The translations under genes were made by a program, and so were the position numbers. Of a stretch of 63,593 bases of DNA, positions 59,313-63,593 are shown in pieces; position 1 is the first letter of the stretch; every line of letters begins with the position of its first letter. The DNA lies in the NCBI GenBank assembly GCA_937926975.1, contig CALBCJ010000026.1, positions 1-63,593 on the forward strand, written 5' to 3'. Source of the stretch: an uncultured Propionibacteriaceae bacterium. Its GTDB lineage: Bacteria > Actinomycetota > Actinomycetes > Propionibacteriales > Propionibacteriaceae. The notes below the pieces were generated by a model. It had not been told where the DNA came from. It was given only the letters and a program-made list of their open reading frames with translations, and did no database searches.

Positions 59313-59858
59313 TCAGAGACCGTTCAGCAGAGCGGTCAGCACCATGAGGAGAATGTACAGCGCCGGGCCCAGGGTCGCGACGATGCCCAGGATCCAGCCC
59401 GCGGTGACCTTGCCGGAGGGGAAGTACATGCCTTGCCTGGTCTGAGCGCGGGCGGAGTGGCCCATGATCCAGGCCACCGGCCCGAGAAACTGGCACAGGA
59501 CCAGGCCCAGGACGCCCAGCACCAGGATCGTGGTGGCATTGGGGTGCTCCGCGTACGCGGCGTGGTAGGGCGCAAGGCTCTGCTGCGGGTAGGACGACGG
59601 GCCGGGGTACGGCTGGAAGCTCGGCTGCGGTGCTCTCGTGGGCTGCTCGTCGGCCGGAGCGTAGGCCGACTGGTAGCTCAGGTAGCTCGGTCCCGGCGCG
59701 GCAGAGCTCGCCGGAGCGGGCTGGGGCGGGACCGCAGCAGACTCATCCGGACGCCCCACGAGAGGCCCGGGCTGGTAGCTGGAGTCGGGCTGGTAGCCCC
59801 CGCCGGACAGGCCCGGCTGACCGGGGTCAGTTCCTTCCTGGGACCATGGCGAGCTCAT
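59313..59858 (-). CDS. DUF4190-like membrane protein, copy 2
   Basis: 181 aa with the same plan as the neighbour: about 115 residues rich in Pro/Gln/Ser/Tyr, then TTILVLGVLGLVLCQFLGPV, WIMGHSARAQTRQGMYFP and GWILGIVATLGPALYILLMV. It diverges in sequence but keeps the helix-polar-helix core, so it arose by tandem duplication. Function is unknown. Confidence 0.75.
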   Translation of the reverse strand: MSSPWSQEGTDPGQPGLSGGGYQPDSSYQPGPLVGRPDESAAVPPQPAPASSAAPGPSYLSYQSAYAPADEQPTRAPQPSFQPYPGPSSYPQQSLAPYHAAYAEHPNATTILVLGVLGLVLCQFLGPVAWIMGHSARAQTRQGMYFPSGKVTAGWILGIVATLGPALYILLMVLTALLNGL

Positions 59859-60008
59859 GCACCATAGTCTGCCGGTTCCCGGTGGCGTCCGGGGAGCGCG
59901 TTCGCCCAGCGGCTCGCTGGCTCGGCTCCCAGGCCCCGGCCAGACCCGGTACTAGCCTGTGGCTAGCGGTCCAGGGGAGGACCACGCGCGTCTCAGGGGA
60001 GAGGGCAG

Positions 60009-60437
60009 ATGGAGAATCGGCTCAGTGAGGCAGACCAGACCTTCGTGCTGGGCCTCACTTATGTGATCTCGCAGTTCCCCGATGAGGGGCACATTGTGGT
60101 CGCCGCCTCTGAGCCGGCCGCCGAGGTCGCCCTGCACTCCACCGGCAACGGTGGGATCGAGCTGCGGGCCACCCTGGGCGCCACCCTGTCCGAGCCTGAG
60201 CGGGACACCATGCGCAGCCTGGGGTGGGCCGACCCGGACCGGCAGATCCCGTACTGGCAGCAGTTCGCCCGCCACGACGAGTCCGACCGGCACATCAACC
60301 AGGTCGCGGCCATCATCTACGCCACCTTCGCGATGGTCGGGCACAGCCGCAGCGACCGGCTGTCGTACCGGGCCTGGATCGGCGAGCCGGGCCGCCCGGT
60401 CACGATCTCGGCCCTCGGGCTGCCCAGGGCCGACTGA
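60009..60437 (+). CDS. Small cytoplasmic protein of unknown function (YbjN/TY-chaperone-like?)
   Basis: 142 aa. There is a beta-rich region (GHIVVAASEPAAEVALHSTG, GIELRATLGATLS) and a helical middle with Trp (RSLGWADPDRQIPYWQQFAR). The alternating strands and the GW motif loosely resemble YbjN or type-III-chaperone-like actinobacterial proteins. The similarity is weak, so the label is a suggestion. GAGAGGG precedes the ATG. Function unknown. Confidence 0.55.
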   Translation: MENRLSEADQTFVLGLTYVISQFPDEGHIVVAASEPAAEVALHSTGNGGIELRATLGATLSEPERDTMRSLGWADPDRQIPYWQQFARHDESDRHINQVAAIIYATFAMVGHSRSDRLSYRAWIGEPGRPVTISALGLPRAD

Positions 60438-60535
60438 GCCGCGGCCCTGCTGGGGCGCACTTCTGCTCGGGTGACGTAGATACAGGCTTGCCCCCTCTCC
60501 TTCCGCGGGAAGAGGCTGGGCCACCAGAGGGTCTT

Positions 60536-60541
60536 TAGGAT
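60536..60541 (+). promoter_or_regulatory. -10 box (TAGGAT), leaderless start at 60549
   Basis: TAGGAT ends 7 nt before the ATG at 60549. An ATG at 60540 lies partly within the box and is rejected. Confidence 0.5.
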
Positions 60542-60548
60542 GGTCGGC

Positions 60549-61703
60549 ATGCCGAGCTCCACCTCGCCGCCCGCCGTCGACCTGCTGGTGCTGGGGGCCA
60601 CCGTGGCGGGTGTGACCGCGGCTGTGGCAGCGGCCCGCCGCGGGGCCCGGGTGATGCTGCTGGACTCGCAGCCGCAGACCAGCTTCGGGCTCGGCCTGGC
60701 CAGTCTTGGGCAGGGTGACCAGCTGCGCGAGATCGAGCTCCACCGCGGTGGGGTGGCAGTGCAGACGTACGTGGACCAGACCCGCTCCGCCACCGGCTGG
60801 CTGGAGCGGGAGCTGGCCGCCCAGCAGGTCCAGATGGCCCGTCGGACCGCCGCCAGCATCGCGGTCGACGGGCACCTCGCCTTCCATCTGGTGCAGGAGT
60901 CCCGGCTGCTGCGGAGCTGCGGGGAGCAGGTCAGCGTCACAGACCGGCAGCTGCTGCCGTTCCCGGTCCGGCCTGCGCTCCAGCTCGCCGACCAGGCCCT
61001 GGTCGACCCCGACCAGCACCAGCGGGCGCTCCTGCGGGCGGCCGCCGAGGCCGGTGCCACGGTCGAGCGCTCCACCCCGGCGCGCCGGTTCTGGCAGAGC
61101 CAGGGCTGGCAGGTCCGCTACGGCGCTGACGCGACCCGTACGGTGCACGCCGCCCAGGTGCTGGACACGGTCGGGGTGTCGCCCTGGGGCCAGGTCGGCT
61201 TCGCCGGGCTGCTGCGGGCCGCCCCCGTCGTCTGGACTAGCCCGCTGCCCGACCTCGACCAGGTGTGCGTGCTGGTCGACACCCCGGCGGCGCTGCTGCT
61301 GCCGCAGCCTGACCGGCTGGTCGTGGTGGGCCGCGCAGTGCCGGTGGGGCAGGAGCCCACCGCTGTGGACCACCTTCTGGCCTGGGTGGAGCAGCACCTG
61401 CCGGTCGCGGTCCAGCAGAGCGCAACCCGCTACCTGGAGATGACCTCGGACCGGCTCCCGGTGGTCGGCCGGCTGCCGCTGCCCGGAGCCTGGGTGGCCC
61501 GCGGCTTCGGGGCCTTCGAGACCACGTCAGCCACTGCCGCCGGCCTCCAGGTGGCGGCCGCAGTCACTCACCAGGCCCCACTGCCCTGGGCCCCGGCCCG
61601 ACTGCCGCACGGACTGCGCGCCAAGGTCAGCCGCTGGGTCGGCCCGCACAGCGACCCCATGGTCGGGGTGCCGGGAGTCCTGGCTGGTCGCGGTCTTGCC
61701 TGA
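60549..61703 (+). CDS. FAD-dependent oxidoreductase (DAO-like)
   Basis: 384 aa. The dinucleotide-binding motif is VDLLVLGATVAGVTAAVAAA, followed by RGARVMLLDSQPQTSFG at the second strand. A DAO-like C-terminus is present (ATRYLEMTSDRLPVVGRLPL; GFGAFETTSATAAGLQVAAA). The GxGxxG motif is degenerate (GATVAG). The closest general class is amino acid/amine oxidoreductases; substrate is unknown. The start at 60549 is set by the leaderless promoter. Confidence 0.75.
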   Translation: MPSSTSPPAVDLLVLGATVAGVTAAVAAARRGARVMLLDSQPQTSFGLGLASLGQGDQLREIELHRGGVAVQTYVDQTRSATGWLERELAAQQVQMARRTAASIAVDGHLAFHLVQESRLLRSCGEQVSVTDRQLLPFPVRPALQLADQALVDPDQHQRALLRAAAEAGATVERSTPARRFWQSQGWQVRYGADATRTVHAAQVLDTVGVSPWGQVGFAGLLRAAPVVWTSPLPDLDQVCVLVDTPAALLLPQPDRLVVVGRAVPVGQEPTAVDHLLAWVEQHLPVAVQQSATRYLEMTSDRLPVVGRLPLPGAWVARGFGAFETTSATAAGLQVAAAVTHQAPLPWAPARLPHGLRAKVSRWVGPHSDPMVGVPGVLAGRGLA

Positions 61704-61718
61704 CCGTCGGGCGCAGGC

Positions 61719-63392
61719 CTACTTGGCCAGGCCGACATCCTCCCAGACCGGGGTAGCCAGGCCAAAGGCGCCGAAGTTGGCGACCTTGGCATTGACCGCC
61801 CACATGTCGGGACGCTGGTAGAGCGGGATCACAGCCACGTCGTCCCAGATCAGCTTCTCGGCCTCCAGCACGTACTCGTCGCGGCGCAACGGGTCCATCT
61901 CGACGGCGATCTTGCCGACCAGCTCGTCGACCTGCGGGTCGGAGTACCCGGACAAGTTGGTGGCCGACTGGCTGCTGAACGAGTCGGCCAGCGTCCGGTA
62001 CGGGAAGGCCGAGCCGGTGCTGGAGAAGGCCACCATCTCAAAGCTGCGGGCCGTGACCTGGGAGGCCCAGTCCGACTGCGAGAACTCGGCGACCACCACC
62101 TTGATCCCGACCTTCTTCAGCTGCGACTGGATCTTCAAGGCCTCGTTCTCGGAGACCTTGATCCCGGTGATCTGGGTGAACACGATCTGCAGCGGCTTGC
62201 CGTCCCGGCTCCGGTAGCCGTCGTCGCCGACCACCCAGCCGGCGTCGTCGAGGACCTTGCGAGCCCGGTCCACGTTGTAGCCGAGCCCGGTCTGCTGAGC
62301 GAGGTTCTGGTACTGCTTCTGGGTGCCGAGGAAGACATGGTGACTGAGCACCCCGGGGGAGTAGCCCAGCCCGGCCAGGTCCGAGGCCAGAATGTCGTCA
62401 CGGTCCAGCGCCAGCAGCACAGCCTGCCGTACCGGCTTCTCCTGCAGCAGCCCCGACTGCCGGTTCACCGTGATCTGGCGCCACGTGGTGCCAGCCGCCT
62501 TGCGTACCTCACCCGTGGTGGCCTGCCGAGCCCGGGACAGCTGGTCGGTGCTGACCCCGATCTCAAAGGCGTCGATCTCGTTGTTGATGTACGCCTGAGC
62601 CTGGGCCTCCACCGGTACGAAGCGGAACGAGATCTTCGCCAGCTTCGGCCTGGGGCCCCACCAGCGCGGGTTCGGGACCAGGGTGACCATCCGGGAGGTG
62701 GCGTCGACACTGCCGACCATGAACGGGCCGGAGAAGTACCCGTTCGTGCTCTCCAAGGTCGACCAGCCGGTGTTGAAGGTCGCCGCGTCAGCCACCGACT
62801 CCGCCCGCAGCGGGCCCCGCTGCCACAGCCCGGCCCAGTCCGGGTAGGGCTGCTTGAAGGTGACCACCACATCCTGGGCGGCGGCTCCCGGGGTGACCTT
62901 CTCGACCTGGTCCCAGCCCTCGGTGGTGGCGCACTGGAAGTCCGGGTGGCTGCCGTTGCAGGCCGCCACCGTAGCCTCGAAGTCACGCACCGTGATCGGG
63001 CTGCCGTCGTTCCAGGTCGCCTGCGGGTTGAGGTGGAACGTCACCACGGTCTGCTGGTCCGTGGTCACGGTGGGCTGCTGGGAGAGCCAGCTCGGGTCGT
63101 GGGTGACGCTGCCGTCCTTGGCAACAGTGAAGAAGCGCGCGGTCATCGGCTCCCGGACCCGGTCCTGGTCCTGCCCCGATCCCTCCACACTCAGCGGGTT
63201 CCAGGTGTCGGCCCACGAGCCGACTGCCAGCCGCAGCTCCCCGTTGTCAGAGACCGAGTCCCGGTCCTTCGGGTTGGTGTCAGAGGCAACCACTCCGGGC
63301 GGGCTGCTCGGGCTGGTCGGCAGTGGCGCCTGGGCACAGCCAGCGAGCAGTGCCAGCGCCAGCAAGGAAGCCCACCCCCGGCCACGGATCAC
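61719..63392 (-). CDS. Peptide-type ABC transporter substrate-binding lipoprotein (family 5)
   Basis: 557 aa. A lipoprotein signal (SLLALALLAGCAQAP, lipobox LAGC) tethers it to the membrane. The SBP family 5 body shows VVTFHLNPQATWNDGSPITV at about 120-139, VRDFEATVAACNGSH, the dipeptide-binding-type KPVRQAVLLALDRDDILAS, and the C-terminal VIPLYQRPDMWAVNAKVANF. Members capture peptides, nickel or oligosaccharides for DppBCDF/OppBCDF importers. No permease gene is inside the window. The GTG at 63392 follows GGGAGGA. Confidence 0.9.
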   Translation of the reverse strand: MIRGRGWASLLALALLAGCAQAPLPTSPSSPPGVVASDTNPKDRDSVSDNGELRLAVGSWADTWNPLSVEGSGQDQDRVREPMTARFFTVAKDGSVTHDPSWLSQQPTVTTDQQTVVTFHLNPQATWNDGSPITVRDFEATVAACNGSHPDFQCATTEGWDQVEKVTPGAAAQDVVVTFKQPYPDWAGLWQRGPLRAESVADAATFNTGWSTLESTNGYFSGPFMVGSVDATSRMVTLVPNPRWWGPRPKLAKISFRFVPVEAQAQAYINNEIDAFEIGVSTDQLSRARQATTGEVRKAAGTTWRQITVNRQSGLLQEKPVRQAVLLALDRDDILASDLAGLGYSPGVLSHHVFLGTQKQYQNLAQQTGLGYNVDRARKVLDDAGWVVGDDGYRSRDGKPLQIVFTQITGIKVSENEALKIQSQLKKVGIKVVVAEFSQSDWASQVTARSFEMVAFSSTGSAFPYRTLADSFSSQSATNLSGYSDPQVDELVGKIAVEMDPLRRDEYVLEAEKLIWDDVAVIPLYQRPDMWAVNAKVANFGAFGLATPVWEDVGLAK

Positions 63393-63503
63393 GAGTCCTC
63401 CCACGGATGACAAGGTGCGCCGCCGACGGCGCCAACGTCGTGACGACGATAGTCGGCAGCCCCGGGCCGATCCGGCCGCGACGGGTCACTGTTTGCTAAC
63501 GAT

Positions 63504-63575
63504 GGCTGTGCTTGACCGCCGCCGCCTCCGCGGCGGCTCGGCTGTGCTTGATCGCCGCCGCCTGCGCGGCGGCTG
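63504..63575. repeat. Two tandem 36-bp repeats with internal hairpin
   Basis: 63504-63539 and 63540-63575 are near-identical (three differences). Each starts GGCTGTGCTTGA and contains a palindromic GCCGCCG...CGGCGGC stretch able to form a hairpin. The array may continue past the window edge. It could be a REP-like element or a terminator array of the next gene. Confidence 0.6.
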
Positions 63576-63593
63576 GCCGGCTCGCTATAACCC

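Overview
The window is chromosomal DNA from a high-GC Gram-positive bacterium of the phylum Actinomycetota. The evidence is the very high G+C at third codon positions, the many GTG starts, and a set of lineage-typical genes: acVLRF1-type peptidyl-tRNA hydrolase, the DUF3027, DUF3263, DUF2530 and DUF4032 families, an IdeR/DtxR regulator, CIRCE-controlled groEL, and a gephyrin-like MoeA beside an RimJ-type acetyltransferase and a GlpR/SepX-like membrane protein. I cannot place it below phylum from the sequence alone. No phage, plasmid, IS element or CRISPR array was seen.

Layout. 1-2859: three tandem, membrane-anchored YpfJ-type zinc metallopeptidases; the first is cut by the window edge. 2969-8536: a DUF2207 membrane protein, a translationally coupled AAA ATPase / DUF4276 (TOPRIM-like) pair that looks like a defence module, a PH-like membrane protein and a Ser/Thr kinase. 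8585-12560: glyA, an EamA transporter, and an unusual two-gene module (246-aa unknown protein plus PIN nuclease). 12727-17799: rlmB, cysS, DUF4032, a UgpC-type ABC ATPase. 17919-21488: a surface-polysaccharide cluster (two GT2 glycosyltransferases, a flippase, DUF2304). 21490-23724: the threonine-to-glycine operon tdh-kbl. 23809-33152: methyltransferase, DedA, pdxH, a Roadblock protein, an orphan RbsA-like ATPase, tRNA-Thr, manA and small proteins. 33480-37645: a histidine kinase/response regulator pair and a lone groEL behind two CIRCE operators. 37882-46379: CutC-like, YbaK, NUDIX, cold-shock, DUF3027, NCS2 permease and envelope proteins. 46543-50696: VLRF1, DtxR/IdeR, a methyltransferase, trxA, tRNA-Arg, mscL. 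50984-55488: SAF protein, FmdB, 5-FTHF cyclo-ligase, MoeA/Glp, RimJ-like, GlpR-like. 55547-63392: nitronate monooxygenase, cysteine-synthase-like gene, IolE-like isomerase, two DUF4190 proteins, an FAD oxidoreductase and a peptide-type ABC binding lipoprotein.

Two features cut across the window. First, many genes have a -10 hexamer (TANNNT, often TAGGCT) ending 5-8 nt before the start codon. This is the geometry of leaderless transcription, and I used it to choose several starts. In one place two divergent genes (52645 and 52664) share overlapping -10 boxes in an 18-bp gap. Second, three conserved genes (and possibly a fourth, the kinase N-terminus) carry single-base frame breaks. These may be sequencing indels or real decay.
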